Positions 7,252 through 16,931 are shown, numbered from the stretch's first letter. The stretch: 64,000 nucleotides of DNA from Pseudomonas fluorescens (GCF_001307155.1 NZ_CP012830.1:5888501-5952500); one strand, 5' to 3'. Program-made: numbers and translations. The notes: a model not told the origin generated them from the letters alone.

Positions 7252-8877
7252 TCAAATCACGAAACGCGCCACCATGGCATTCAAATCAACTGCCAGGCGC
7301 GACAGCTCATGGCTGGCGGCGCTGGTCTGGTTGGCACCGGCGGCCGATTGGGTAGCCAGGTCGCGGATGTTCACCAGGTTGCGGTCCACTTCGCGCGACA
7401 CCTGCGCCTGTTCTTCCGAGGCGCTGGCGATCACCAGGTTGCGCTCGTTGATCTGGTGGATCGACTGGGTGATTTGCTCCAGCGCCACGCCGGCTGCACG
7501 GGCCAACTCCAAGGTCGTGTGCGTGCGCTGATTGCTTTGCTGCATGGAGTCGACCGCTTCGCCGGTGCCGTTTTGAATCCCGGCGACCATTTTTTCGATT
7601 TCCTGGGTCGATTGCGCGGTGCGATGCGCCAAGGCGCGGACCTCGTCTGCCACCACCGCAAAACCGCGTCCGGCTTCACCGGCACGCGCCGCTTCGATGG
7701 CCGCGTTAAGTGCCAGCAGGTTGGTCTGCTCGGCAATCGCCCGAATCACATCCAGCACCTTGCCGATATCACGGCCCTGAGTGGCCAGGCCTTCAATCAT
7801 CAGCGAGGTGCTTTGTACGTCATGGGTCATGGTCTGAATGGCGTTGACGGTTTCTACCACGCGGTCGCGACCTTCACGGGCGGCCTGGGTCGATTGATTC
7901 GACGCTTCGGAGGTGGACACCGCGTTACGTGCGACCTCTTCCACGGCGGCGGTCATTTCATTGACGGCGGTCGCAGCCTGTTCGATCTCGTTGTTTTGCT
8001 GTTGCAGACCGCGCGACGCTTCTTCGGTCACGGCGCTGAGCTCTTCTGCGGCAGCCCCCAGCTGGTTCGCGGAACCGGCGATCTGTTCGATGGTTTTGCG
8101 CAAGTTGGCCTGCATGGTCGACAAGGCGCCGAGCAAACGCGCCGGTTCGTCCTTGCCATCGACTTCGATGGGTTTGGCGAGGTTACCGCCAGCAATGGAC
8201 TCGGCGGCGGCAACCGCACGGTTCAGCGGTGTGACGATGCTTCGGGTCAACAACCAGGCCAGCAACACTGTCACCAATGCGGCAAACACCGAAACCGCGA
8301 TGATGCCGTTGGTAGCGAAAGAATATTGGTCGCCAGCGACAGCGTCGGCCGCAGTTGCGCCAGCCTTGTTAATGTCGATCAGCTTGTTCAACTGCACACC
8401 CATCAGATCGGTACCGTCCTTGATCCGCGTATTGATCAGGTTGCGCAGGTCATCGACTTTGTTCTGCCGCGACAGCTCCATCATCTGGCTTTGGGCTTGC
8501 AGATAGCTGTCCAGGGTAGCGGCAAAGGTTTTGTAGAGCGCCGCTTCTTCCGGGCCGGCCGGCAGGGCTGCGTAGCTCTTTTGAGCTTGTCTGGCCTTGT
8601 CAGTGAGTACGTTGATGCGGGTTTCAGCGTCTTGCAGTCCGGCGGCGTCACGGTTTACCAGCACGCGAAACGAGAGGATACGCAAGCGCAAGACGCTCTC
8701 GGTCATGTTCCCAAGGAAGGCTACGCTGGGTAGCTGATTGCTTTCCATGTCGATGGAGGCCTGGCGGATGATCGACATGCGGTTCACGGCAAAGACGCCG
8801 AGCACGATCACCAGCAACGCAATGAAAGCAAAACCCAGGAACGCTCGAGGCGCGATATTCATATTACGTATGGACAT
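7252..8877 (-). CDS. Methyl-accepting chemotaxis protein
   Basis: 541 residues. Order: first membrane helix (about 10-30), a periplasmic four-helix-bundle sensor (about 31-188), second membrane helix (about 189-212), a HAMP domain, then the cytoplasmic signalling coiled coil with the conserved hairpin tip IAEQTNLLALNAAIEAARAG. It should sit at the cell pole and control CheA through CheW. The ligand cannot be read from the sequence. It lies upstream of aruH on the same strand with a 40-base gap, so an amino-acid-related ligand is possible but unproven. Confidence 0.9.
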   Translation of the reverse strand: MSIRNMNIAPRAFLGFAFIALLVIVLGVFAVNRMSIIRQASIDMESNQLPSVAFLGNMTESVLRLRILSFRVLVNRDAAGLQDAETRINVLTDKARQAQKSYAALPAGPEEAALYKTFAATLDSYLQAQSQMMELSRQNKVDDLRNLINTRIKDGTDLMGVQLNKLIDINKAGATAADAVAGDQYSFATNGIIAVSVFAALVTVLLAWLLTRSIVTPLNRAVAAAESIAGGNLAKPIEVDGKDEPARLLGALSTMQANLRKTIEQIAGSANQLGAAAEELSAVTEEASRGLQQQNNEIEQAATAVNEMTAAVEEVARNAVSTSEASNQSTQAAREGRDRVVETVNAIQTMTHDVQSTSLMIEGLATQGRDIGKVLDVIRAIAEQTNLLALNAAIEAARAGEAGRGFAVVADEVRALAHRTAQSTQEIEKMVAGIQNGTGEAVDSMQQSNQRTHTTLELARAAGVALEQITQSIHQINERNLVIASASEEQAQVSREVDRNLVNIRDLATQSAAGANQTSAASHELSRLAVDLNAMVARFVI

Positions 8878-9089
8878 AGGATGACTCTCGGGTGGTGAAG
8901 TCTTCGAGCATCCATGCAGTGAACGCTGGCAGGCAGACAGTTACGCCCGGCATGCAGGTAGGCGACTGTTATTTGAGATATGTGTGCGCCTATACCCTGT
9001 ATCGGCAGGGCTTTAGATTTTATGGAGGGTTGAGCGAAATATATTTCTGGGCAGGAGAAGTGTTTCAGTGGTGAAACACTGCTCCTACC

Positions 9090-9233
9090 TGTGGCGAGGG
9101 AGCTTGTCGGAACGCCGCACCGTCCCGCTCAGTGGCGAAGCCGCCGTAAACCTTTGCTTTATTTTTTTCCATTTCGGGGCCGCTTCGCGTCCCAGCGGGA
9201 CGGTGCGGCGTTCCGACAAGCTCCCTCGCCACA
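9090..9233. repeat. Perfect 40-bp inverted repeat (REP-type pair)
   Basis: Arms at 9090-9129 and 9194-9233 are perfect reverse complements over 40 bases around a 64-base centre. They begin with the TGTGGCGAGGGAGCTTG core of the 1632 and 14382 elements but diverge inside. The element fills the gap between the chemoreceptor and glycerate kinase. Bases 8878-9089 of this gap hold no other feature I can support. Confidence 0.9.
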
Positions 9234-9244
9234 AAGGACCGTGT

Positions 9245-10387
9245 TCAGTGCTTATGTACCGCCAGGCGCCAGACGCGGGCGATGTCCCGGGCGCGATCGT
9301 GCAGCAGGCGCGGAGCGTCGGTGCAGGCTTGCTCCAGCGTCATCGGCCCGGACGCGAGGGCGAAGGCCGCGTCCACGCCATGTTCGTACATCTGCTGGTA
9401 GCCCTCGCCGAGCGTGCCGGCAATCACGATCACCGGCACGCCCTGCTGCCGGGCGATACGCGCCACGCCAAACGGGGTTTTGCCGCGCAAGGTCTGGGCA
9501 TCGAAGCGGCCCTCGCCGGTGATCACCAAGTCCGCATCACGTACCGCCTCTTCCAGGCCGACCAGGTCGGCGACCACTTCTACACCGGCGCGAAATTGCG
9601 CGCCAAGAAACGCCTTGGCCGCAAAACCCAGACCGCCCGCAGCCCCACTGCCCGGTTCGTCACGCAGATCTTTTCCCAGCGTTTGGGCACAGATCCCGGC
9701 GAAATGCCCAAGGGCCTGATCCAGTTGTTGAACCTGCTCGACCGATGCACCTTTCTGTGGACCGAATATCGCTGAGGCACCATGAGGACCGCACAGTGGA
9801 TTGTTGACGTCGGCGGCGATTTCGAAGCGCACGCTGGCCAGACGCGGGTCCATTTCACTCAGGTCGATCCGTGCCAGTTGCGCCAACGCCAGGCCACCCG
9901 GTTGCAATGTCTGGCCCTGGGCATCGAGCAGTCGTACGCCCAGTGCTTGCAACGCACCGGCACCTGCGTCGTTGGTCGCACTGCCGCCAATGGCCAGGAT
10001 GATCCGCTGCGCCCCTGCGTCGAGTGCCGCGCGGATCAGTTCGCCCGTGCCGAAGGTGCTGCTGATGCACGCATCGCGTTGACCCACCGGCACCAACTGC
10101 AATCCGCTGGCTTCGGCCATTTCGATGATCGCAGTGTGATTGTGGGGCAGCCAGCCCCAGTGCGCGTCGACCTGTATACCGAGCGGCCCCTGCACGCTGG
10201 CGCTGCGCAGCTCGCCTTCGCAGGCAGCGAGAATCGACTCGACCGTCCCTTCCCCGCCGTCAGCCATCGGGCACTTGACCAGCGTCGCATCCGGCCAGAC
10301 CTCGGCCAGGCCCAGCGCAATGGCAGTGGCCACGGCTTCGGCACTCAGGCTGTCCTTGAACGAATCGGGGGCGATGACGATTTTCAT
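9245..10387 (-). CDS. garK: Glycerate kinase (GarK/GlxK type)
   Basis: 380 residues of the glycerate kinase family that starts KIVIAPDSFKDSLSA. It carries the phosphate-binding segment CPMADGGEGT, AIGGSATNDAGAGALQALG in the middle and DLVITGEGRFDAQTL toward the C-terminus. It should phosphorylate glycerate from sugar-diacid or glyoxylate breakdown to 2-phosphoglycerate. The start at 10387 has GGAG upstream; the longer frame from 10456 is not supported. It lies downstream of a CdaR-type regulator on the same strand, with a 279-base gap holding symmetrical elements and a REP-type repeat. Confidence 0.85.
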   Translation of the reverse strand: MKIVIAPDSFKDSLSAEAVATAIALGLAEVWPDATLVKCPMADGGEGTVESILAACEGELRSASVQGPLGIQVDAHWGWLPHNHTAIIEMAEASGLQLVPVGQRDACISSTFGTGELIRAALDAGAQRIILAIGGSATNDAGAGALQALGVRLLDAQGQTLQPGGLALAQLARIDLSEMDPRLASVRFEIAADVNNPLCGPHGASAIFGPQKGASVEQVQQLDQALGHFAGICAQTLGKDLRDEPGSGAAGGLGFAAKAFLGAQFRAGVEVVADLVGLEEAVRDADLVITGEGRFDAQTLRGKTPFGVARIARQQGVPVIVIAGTLGEGYQQMYEHGVDAAFALASGPMTLEQACTDAPRLLHDRARDIARVWRLAVHKH

Positions 10388-10411
10388 GTGAATTCTCCAG
10401 TTCCAATGGAG

Positions 10412-10481
10412 CCCATGCTGCCAGTTGATATGAACAATAACGCCGGTCCGTTGCACAAGTGCAGCATGGGTTTATTGTTCA
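10412..10481 (-). promoter_or_regulatory. Candidate CdaR operator region upstream of glycerate kinase
   Basis: Three nested symmetries occur within 70 bases: TGAACAATAA (10431) against TTATTGTTCA (10472), CCCATGCTGC (10412) against GCAGCATGGG (10461), and the dyad TGCACAAGTGCA (10452). The ATTGTTCA part recurs at 11811-11818 upstream of the MFS carrier. Position and repetition suggest binding of the neighbouring regulator; this is inference. Confidence 0.45.
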
Positions 10482-10507
10482 TTCTCACAAACACCTGCGC
10501 GCCCGAC

Positions 10508-10652
10508 GTAGCAGCTGCCGAGCCCGCGAGGCTGCGTTCGGCGGCGCAGCCGTCGTGAAATCAATCGCTGCGGTGTGTAAGGGAACAGTTGCCAGCAGGA
10601 ATTACGACGGCTACGCCGCCGAACGCAGCCTCGCGGGCTCGGCAGCTGCTAC
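10508..10652. repeat. Inverted repeat, GTAGCAGCTGCCGAGCCCGC family
   Basis: Two arms of almost 40 bases, each beginning GTAGCAGCTGCCGAG on its own strand, face each other between cdaR and glycerate kinase. The same family occurs at 34346-34504. It is likely a mobile REP-like element and may attenuate read-through from cdaR. Confidence 0.82.
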
Positions 10653-10666
10653 AGGTTCGTGAGTGG

Positions 10667-11779
10667 CTATTCGGTTTGTGGCAGCAGTTGCACGCCCAGG
10701 TACAGCGCGAGCATGCCGTCGAGGCGCAGCGGATCAACGCCGCTGAGTTCGGCAATGCGCTCCATGCGGTAACGCAAGCTGTTGCGGTGAATGCCCAACG
10801 CATCGGCACAGGCCTGGCTTTGGCCATCGTGTTCGCACCAGCTTCGTAACGTTGCCAACAGTTGGCCGTTGCTGTCCTTGGCGATGACTTTGCGCAGAGG
10901 CGTGAGCAACTCGTCCAGCGCATCGTCGTTGCGATGACGCCAGAGCATGACCGGCAATCGATAGCGATTAAGTATCAGCAAACGGGTTTTCGGCAGCACA
11001 TCGCGCCCATAGGCCAGCAAGTCGCCGACCCGTCGATAGCAGCGGCGCAAGCCTTGCAAACCATCGGCCTGGCCACCCACGGCAATACGCAGAATGTTCC
11101 AGCCCAGGCCCTCGAGTTTTTCCAATAAGCGCTCGTTGTCCACCACTTGCGTGGTCGGCCGGCACCACAGCAACGACGACTTCGCGGAGCTCACGCACCA
11201 ACTGTCGGGATAGCGTGAGATCAGCCAGGCACTCAAGGCCTCGGCGGATTGCCCCGCTCCATGTTCCAGGCCCAACTCGAACAAATAAGGTGTGCGCGAC
11301 AGCTGCGGCTTGAGGCCCATTTGCTGAGCTTCGTCGATCAGCCGTGGCGAATCCCCGGCCTCGCTGAGCAGCAACGCCAACAGGTCATCGCAACGCTGGC
11401 GACGCCATTGCTGCTCGGCCTGCTGGTTGCGCTGGCCGACCAGCATCTCGGCAGTCATGCGCACCAGCTCCGCATAGGTACGCAGTTGCTCGGGCTCACC
11501 GGTAATACCCAACACGCCAATCAAACGCTGATCGAGCAGCAACGGCAAATTGATCCCCGGCTGCACGCCTTTGAGGTGTACGGCGGTCTGCGCGTCGATT
11601 TCCACCACGCGCCCATTCGCCAGCACCAGTTGCGCACCTTCGTGCCGGGTGTTGATCCGCTCCGGCTCGCCACTGCCGAGGATCAGCCCCTGGCTGTCCA
11701 TGACATTGACGTTGTACGGCAGAATGGCCATCGCCCGGTCGACGATATCCTGCGCCAGGTCGTGATCGAGTTCGAACAT
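10667..11779 (-). CDS. cdaR: CdaR-type sugar diacid regulator
   Basis: 370 residues: N-terminal sugar-diacid recognition domain (about 1-135, starting FELDHDLAQDIVDRAMAILP), a middle region, and a C-terminal PucR-type helix-turn-helix (ADALGIHRNSLRYRMERIAE, about 325-345). It should activate genes for glucarate, galactarate or glycerate use. The glycerate kinase downstream and the divergent MFS carrier upstream are the natural targets. Shared ATTGTTCA elements lie before both. Confidence 0.85.
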   Translation of the reverse strand: MFELDHDLAQDIVDRAMAILPYNVNVMDSQGLILGSGEPERINTRHEGAQLVLANGRVVEIDAQTAVHLKGVQPGINLPLLLDQRLIGVLGITGEPEQLRTYAELVRMTAEMLVGQRNQQAEQQWRRQRCDDLLALLLSEAGDSPRLIDEAQQMGLKPQLSRTPYLFELGLEHGAGQSAEALSAWLISRYPDSWCVSSAKSSLLWCRPTTQVVDNERLLEKLEGLGWNILRIAVGGQADGLQGLRRCYRRVGDLLAYGRDVLPKTRLLILNRYRLPVMLWRHRNDDALDELLTPLRKVIAKDSNGQLLATLRSWCEHDGQSQACADALGIHRNSLRYRMERIAELSGVDPLRLDGMLALYLGVQLLPQTE

Positions 11780-11946
11780 GCGGCTAATCCTTGAAAACGT
11801 GCGGCGATTGATTGTTCACCCGCACAGGCTGTTGGCGCAAACCCTGTGCTCAGGCACAAAGACTTCCGCGTAGGGGTGACCGAGACTCTCCAGGCGACCA
11901 ACGTTACCCTTGCCTCGCAAAAAATCATAATAAAGAGAGTCCCGCC

Positions 11947-13257
11947 ATGTCACAGAGCGCCGCTGCCACCCTGGCCACCGATGACGATAAAAACGCCGTC
12001 TACAAGCGCGTTACCCTGCGCTTGATCCCCTTCATCTTTGTCTGCTACCTGTTCAACTACCTCGACCGGGTCAACGTTGGATTTGCCAAACTGCAGATGC
12101 TCGATGCGCTGAAATTCAGCGAAACCGTGTACGGCCTCGGGGCCGGGATTTTCTTCATCGGCTACGTGTTGTGTGGCGTACCGAGCAACCTGGCGCTGAC
12201 CCGATTTGGCCCACGGCGCTGGATCGCGCTGATGATGGTCACCTGGGGCATGCTGTCGACCTGCCTGCTGTTCGTCACCACGCCGACCGGGTTCTACACC
12301 CTACGCCTGTTCACCGGTGCCGCCGAAGCCGGGTTTTTCCCGGGCGTGGTGCTGTACCTCTCGCAGTGGTTCCCGACCTTCCGCCGTGGCCGCATCATGG
12401 CGCTGTTCATGTCGGCGATTCCGGTCTCCGGCCTGCTCGGCAGCCCGTTCTCAGGCTGGATTCTCAACCACTTCGCCGCCGGCCAGGGTGGACTCGCCGG
12501 CTGGCAGTGGATGTTCCTGCTGCAAGGCATTCCGACCATCACCCTCGGTGCACTGGCGTTCTTCCTGCTCAGCGACAACTTCGCCAGCGCCAAATGGCTC
12601 AAGCCAGAAGAACGTGCCGTGCTCGAGGCGGATCAAGCCATCGATTGGGCCAGCAAACCGAAAACCGCCACCGATTCGCTGCTCGCCGTGTTCAAGAACC
12701 CGGCGATCTGGGCGTTCGGGCTGATCTATTTCTGCATTCAAAGCGGTGTCTACGCGATCAACTTCTGGTTGCCGTCGATCATCAAGAACCTCGGTTTCGC
12801 CGATAACCTGGTGATCGGCTGGCTCAGTGCGATTCCGTACCTGCTGGCAGCCGTGTTTATGCTGATGGTCGGTCGCTCGGCTGACTTGCATAAAGAACGC
12901 CGCTGGCATTTGGTGGTACCGATGCTGATGGGCGCGGTGGGTCTGTTGATCGCCGTGAACTTTGCGGCCAACCCGGCCATTGCAATTCTTGGCCTGACCA
13001 TCGCCACCATGGGCGCCCTCACCGGCTTGCCAATGTTCTGGCCAGTGCCTACCGCCATGCTCAGCGCCGGCGCTGCTGCCGGTGGCCTGGCGTTGATCAA
13101 CTCCATGGGCCAGATGGCCGGTTTCCTCAGCCCGTACCTGGTCGGTTGGGTCAAGGACAGCACCGGCTCGACCGACGCGGCGTTGTACCTGCTGGCGGGG
13201 GTGATTGTTTGCGGCAGTCTGTTGGCGCTGCGTATGACGCGCACGTTGCGCGCTTGA
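11947..13257 (+). CDS. MFS transporter, anion:cation symporter family (sugar acid or tartrate type)
   Basis: 436 residues with about twelve membrane segments and the family motif FNYLDRVNVGFAK near residue 38. It resembles TtuB/GudP-like carriers of sugar acids, hydroxyacids and tartrate. The ATG at 11947 is the first with a fitting length and a purine-rich leader (AAAGAGAG); an upstream in-frame extension to 11812 is not membrane-like. It is divergent from cdaR, so it probably imports the diacid whose breakdown yields glycerate. The exact substrate is unknown. Confidence 0.82.
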   Translation: MSQSAAATLATDDDKNAVYKRVTLRLIPFIFVCYLFNYLDRVNVGFAKLQMLDALKFSETVYGLGAGIFFIGYVLCGVPSNLALTRFGPRRWIALMMVTWGMLSTCLLFVTTPTGFYTLRLFTGAAEAGFFPGVVLYLSQWFPTFRRGRIMALFMSAIPVSGLLGSPFSGWILNHFAAGQGGLAGWQWMFLLQGIPTITLGALAFFLLSDNFASAKWLKPEERAVLEADQAIDWASKPKTATDSLLAVFKNPAIWAFGLIYFCIQSGVYAINFWLPSIIKNLGFADNLVIGWLSAIPYLLAAVFMLMVGRSADLHKERRWHLVVPMLMGAVGLLIAVNFAANPAIAILGLTIATMGALTGLPMFWPVPTAMLSAGAAAGGLALINSMGQMAGFLSPYLVGWVKDSTGSTDAALYLLAGVIVCGSLLALRMTRTLRA

Positions 13258-13357
13258 TACCCGACAATTGATCTGAGGTGTTCGATAATTCCGTTTGCCC
13301 CGTGCGGTTGTTCTGGTATTTGATTGAGCCTTTCCTACCGGCAAAAGGATTTCGCAC

Positions 13358-14371
13358 ATGACCTACCGCACACTGGGCCACTCTGGACTGCAAGTGTCCA
13401 CCCTGACCCTGGGCACCATGATGTTCGGCGAGCAGACCAGCACCGAAGACTCGCTGCGGATCATCGAGAAGGCCTGGGATCAAGGCGTCAACTTCATCGA
13501 CACGGCAGACGTATACACCGGCGGCCGCTCCGAGGAGATCGTCGGCGAAGCCATTGCCAGTCACCGCCACGAATGGGTGGTGGCTTCCAAGGTCGGCTTC
13601 GGCCCGGTGGACGGTGTGCCGAATCGCAGCGGGCTGAGCCGCAAGCACCTGTTCAATGGCATCGATGCCAGCCTGTCCCGCCTGGGCACCGATTACCTGG
13701 ACATCTATTACCTGCACCGCGAAGACCACAACACGCCGCTGGAGGTCACGGTGTCGGCCATCGGCGACCTGATTCGCCAAGGCAAGATCCGTTACTGGGG
13801 CCTGTCCAACTACCGTGGCTGGCGGATCAGCGAGGTGATCCGCGTCGCCGAGAAACTCGGCGTCGACAAACCGGTGATCAGCCAGCCGCTGTACAACATC
13901 GTCAATCGCCAGGCCGAAACCGAACAAATCACCGCCGCCAACGCCTACGGACTCGGCGTGGTGCCTTACAGCCCGTTGGCCCGTGGCGTGTTGAGCGGCA
14001 AGTACGCGCCAGACGCCACTCCGGACGCCAACAGCCGTGCCGGTCGCCAGGACAAGCGCATCCTGGAAACCGAATGGCGGGTCGAGTCGCTGCGCATTGC
14101 CCAGCAGATTCAGGCGTACACCCAAGAGCGCGGCGTCGGCATCGTCGAGTTCGCGATCGCCTGGGTGCTGAACAACTCTGCCGTCAGCTCGGCCATCGTC
14201 GGTCCGCGCACCGAAGCCCAATGGGATGCCTACACCAAGGCCCTGGCAGTGAAGATCACGGCTGAAGACGAAGCCTTCATTGACTCGCTGGTAACGCCGG
14301 GACACTCGTCGACGCCGGGGTTCAATGACGTGAGTCATTTCGTCTCGGGTCGTAAACCGCGCAATACCTGA
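13358..14371 (+). CDS. Aldo/keto reductase
   Basis: 337 residues, an AKR-superfamily (beta/alpha)8 barrel. The catalytic tetrad is visible: Asp48 (FIDTADVY), Tyr53, Lys78 (VASKVG) and His120 (YYLHRED). The NADPH site includes GLSNYRGWRI and, near the C-terminus, SSAIVGPRTEAQW. The substrate is not predictable. It lies 100 bases after the MFS carrier on the same strand and may share its role or be independent. Confidence 0.85.
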   Translation: MTYRTLGHSGLQVSTLTLGTMMFGEQTSTEDSLRIIEKAWDQGVNFIDTADVYTGGRSEEIVGEAIASHRHEWVVASKVGFGPVDGVPNRSGLSRKHLFNGIDASLSRLGTDYLDIYYLHREDHNTPLEVTVSAIGDLIRQGKIRYWGLSNYRGWRISEVIRVAEKLGVDKPVISQPLYNIVNRQAETEQITAANAYGLGVVPYSPLARGVLSGKYAPDATPDANSRAGRQDKRILETEWRVESLRIAQQIQAYTQERGVGIVEFAIAWVLNNSAVSSAIVGPRTEAQWDAYTKALAVKITAEDEAFIDSLVTPGHSSTPGFNDVSHFVSGRKPRNT

Positions 14372-14381
14372 ATCATTCCTA

Positions 14382-14513
14382 TGTGGCGAGGGAGCTTGCT
14401 CCCGCTGGGCCGCAGGGCGGCCCCAAACCCAGGTATCGCGTTCTCACTGATGAACCGAGTTGCTTGGGTTGCGACAGCTGCGCAGCCGAGCGGGAGCAAG
14501 CTCCCTCGCCACA
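14382..14513. repeat. REP-type inverted-repeat pair (TGTGGCGAGGGAGCTTGC family)
   Basis: Perfect 25-bp arms at 14382-14406 and 14489-14513 match those at 1632-1762. The element lies between the aldo/keto reductase and the rarD-like gene. Confidence 0.85.
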
Positions 14514-14606
14514 GGATCAGCGTGCAGTCAGATGAACGATATTCTTTGAGCAATCCACGTTATCCTCTGCGCCCCTTGAATTACCGCCACGTCTCGCGAG
14601 GACAGT

Positions 14607-15488
14607 TTGTCTAAAGGTATTGCTCTATCGGTGACAGCCTCGGTGCTGTTCGCCGTCATGTATTTCTACACCTCGTTGCTGTCGCCCCTGAGCGGCGTGG
14701 AAATCTTCGGCTGGCGAATGCTGCTGACCGTGCCGTGCATGACCGTGTTCATGGTGGTTTCCGGCGAATGGCGGCGCGTGGTCGAGATCCTCCGTCGGGT
14801 GGGCAGCAAACCGGCATTGTTCGGTGGCCTGCTGGTTTCCTCGGCATTGCTCGGCGTGCAACTCTGGTTGTTCATGTGGGCGCCGCTGAACGGCCACAGC
14901 CTTGACGTTTCGCTGGGCTACTTCCTGTTGCCACTGACCATGGTGCTGACCGGGCGCATCGTCTATGGCGAACAGCTCTCGTACCTGCAGAAGATCGCCG
15001 CGTTTTTCGCCACCCTCGGCGTGCTCAACGAGTTGTATCAGGTGGGCAGTTTTTCCTGGGCGACTCTCTTGGTGGCCATCGGTTACCCGACCTACTTCGT
15101 GCTGCGCCGACGCTTGGCGTCGGACAACCTCGGTGGCTTGTGGCTGGACATGACGCTGATGCTGCCGGTGGCGTACGGGTTCGTGCACAGCGGTGAACAA
15201 GGCTTTGCCGTATTTGATCAACACCCGTGGTTGTCGCTGCTGATCCCGATGCTCGGGGTGATCAGTGCTTCGGCGCTGGTGGTGTACATCATCGCCAGCC
15301 GCTTGCTGCCGTTCAGCCTGTTCGGGCTGCTGAGCTACGTCGAACCGGTGCTGTTGCTGGGGGTTGCGTTGTTGCTGGGGGAAAGTATCAAGGCGGGAGA
15401 ATGGCTGACCTACATTCCGATCTGGCTGGCGGTGCTGGTGTTGGTGTTTGAGGGCTTCAAGCATTTGATGCGGCATCGCCGCCCTTGA
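14607..15488 (+). CDS. rarD: RarD-like EamA/DMT-family permease
   Basis: 293 residues with about ten membrane helices in two EamA-type halves. The protein begins SKGIALSVTASVLFAVMYFY, as RarD proteins do. The function of RarD (named from chloramphenicol sensitivity) is not established. The start is TTG at 14607 with GAGGA just upstream; no ATG or GTG gives the full first helix. Confidence 0.78.
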   Translation: MSKGIALSVTASVLFAVMYFYTSLLSPLSGVEIFGWRMLLTVPCMTVFMVVSGEWRRVVEILRRVGSKPALFGGLLVSSALLGVQLWLFMWAPLNGHSLDVSLGYFLLPLTMVLTGRIVYGEQLSYLQKIAAFFATLGVLNELYQVGSFSWATLLVAIGYPTYFVLRRRLASDNLGGLWLDMTLMLPVAYGFVHSGEQGFAVFDQHPWLSLLIPMLGVISASALVVYIIASRLLPFSLFGLLSYVEPVLLLGVALLLGESIKAGEWLTYIPIWLAVLVLVFEGFKHLMRHRRP

Positions 15489-15498
15489 CCTTGACCGT

Positions 15499-15584
15499 GT
15501 AGGAGCCGAGCTTGCTAGCGATGGCAGCGCCGCAACATCCCGGCGGACCGCGGCGCTTCCATCGCTAGCAAGCTCAGTTCCTAC
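15499..15584. repeat. REP-type inverted repeat (GTAGGA family)
   Basis: Arms GTAGGAGCCGAGCTTGCTAG and CTAGCAAGCTCAGTTCCTAC flank a GC-rich centre with its own pairing (GCGATGG / CCATCGC). It lies between the convergent rarD-like gene and hpd and may terminate both. Confidence 0.82.
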
Positions 15585-15604
15585 AGTTTTACAGCAGTGG
15601 CAAA

Positions 15605-16681
15605 TTACTCAGTCGAGAGCACACCACGGCGAACCTGGTCACGTTCGATGGATTCGAACAGTGCCTTGAAGTTGCCTTCGCCGAAACCATCGTCGCCTTT
15701 ACGCTGGATGAATTCGAAGAACACCGGCCCCATCAGGGTTTCCGAGAAGATTTGCAGCAGCAGACGCTTGTCGCCCGCCTCTGACGAACCGTCCAGCAGA
15801 ATCCCCCGCGCTTGCAGTTCGTTGACCGGCTCGCCGTGGTTCGGCAAACGGCCCTCGAGCATTTCGTAGTAGGTGTCTGGCGGCGCGGTCATGAAGCGCA
15901 TGCCGATCTTTTTCAGGTGATCCCAGGTCTTGATCAGGTCATCGGAGAGGAAGGCAACGTGCTGGATACCCTCGCCGTTGAACTGCATCAGGAACTCTTC
16001 GATCTGCCCGGCACCCTTGGACGATTCTTCGTTCAGCGGGATGCGGATCATGCCATCCGGGGCAGTCATGGCCTTGGAGGTCAGGCCGGTGTATTCGCCC
16101 TTGATGTCGAAGTAACGGATCTCGCGGAAGTTGAACAGCTTCTCGTAGAAGTTCGCCCAATACGCCATACGGCCGCGGTACACGTTATGGGTCAGGTGGT
16201 CGATGATCTTCAGACCAGCCCCGACCGGGTGACGGTCAACGCCTTCGATGAACACGAAATCGATGTCGTAGATCGAGCTGCCTTCACCGAAACGGTCGAT
16301 CAGGTACAGCGGCGCGCCGCCGATGCCTTTGATCGCCGGCAGGTTCAGTTCCATCGGGCCGGTTTCGATATGGATCGGCTGGGCGCCGAGTTCCAGGGCT
16401 CGCTTGTAGGCCTTTTGCGAATCCTTGACCCGGAACGCCATGCCGCATACCGACGGACCGTGTTCAGCCGCGAAGTACGACGCCACGCTGTGGGGTTCGT
16501 TGTTGAGGATCAGGTTGATCTGGCCCTGACGATACAGGTGCACGTCTTTGGAGCGGTGGGTCGCGACCTTGGTGAAGCCCATGATCTCGAAGATCGGCTC
16601 AAGGGTGTTCGGGGTCGGCGATGCGAGTTCGATGAACTCAAAGCCCATCAGGCCCATTGGGTTTTCGTATAAATCTGCCAT
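15605..16681 (-). CDS. hpd: 4-Hydroxyphenylpyruvate dioxygenase
   Basis: 358 residues, full length for bacterial HPPD. It converts 4-hydroxyphenylpyruvate to homogentisate in tyrosine breakdown. The Fe(II) ligands fall at His162 (DHLTHNVYRG), His241 (IQHVAFLSDD) and Glu323 (FFEFIQRKGDDGFGEGN). N- and C-terminal vicinal-oxygen-chelate repeats are both complete. The homogentisate pathway genes are not next to it here. It could also feed pyomelanin formation. Confidence 0.95.
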   Translation of the reverse strand: MADLYENPMGLMGFEFIELASPTPNTLEPIFEIMGFTKVATHRSKDVHLYRQGQINLILNNEPHSVASYFAAEHGPSVCGMAFRVKDSQKAYKRALELGAQPIHIETGPMELNLPAIKGIGGAPLYLIDRFGEGSSIYDIDFVFIEGVDRHPVGAGLKIIDHLTHNVYRGRMAYWANFYEKLFNFREIRYFDIKGEYTGLTSKAMTAPDGMIRIPLNEESSKGAGQIEEFLMQFNGEGIQHVAFLSDDLIKTWDHLKKIGMRFMTAPPDTYYEMLEGRLPNHGEPVNELQARGILLDGSSEAGDKRLLLQIFSETLMGPVFFEFIQRKGDDGFGEGNFKALFESIERDQVRRGVLSTE

Positions 16682-16931
16682 GGTTGGCGCCTCATCATGA
16701 TGCTTTTGGAATTAACGGAACGTTAGTTACAAGCACTGCTGAGAGCGGCGGGTGGCGCGCAGGAGATACCCCGCACACTGCGGGCGAGAAAATCACCGTA
16801 GATCAATTGGAACCCAAATATCTTCATTGTCGACCCAAGGCTCTTGCGGGCGAGGCTTCTGCTGCCAGAAGACGTTATTCTTATATGCGTAACCTGATTC
16901 TACACAGCGTAACAATGTTTGTCCGCCTTCT

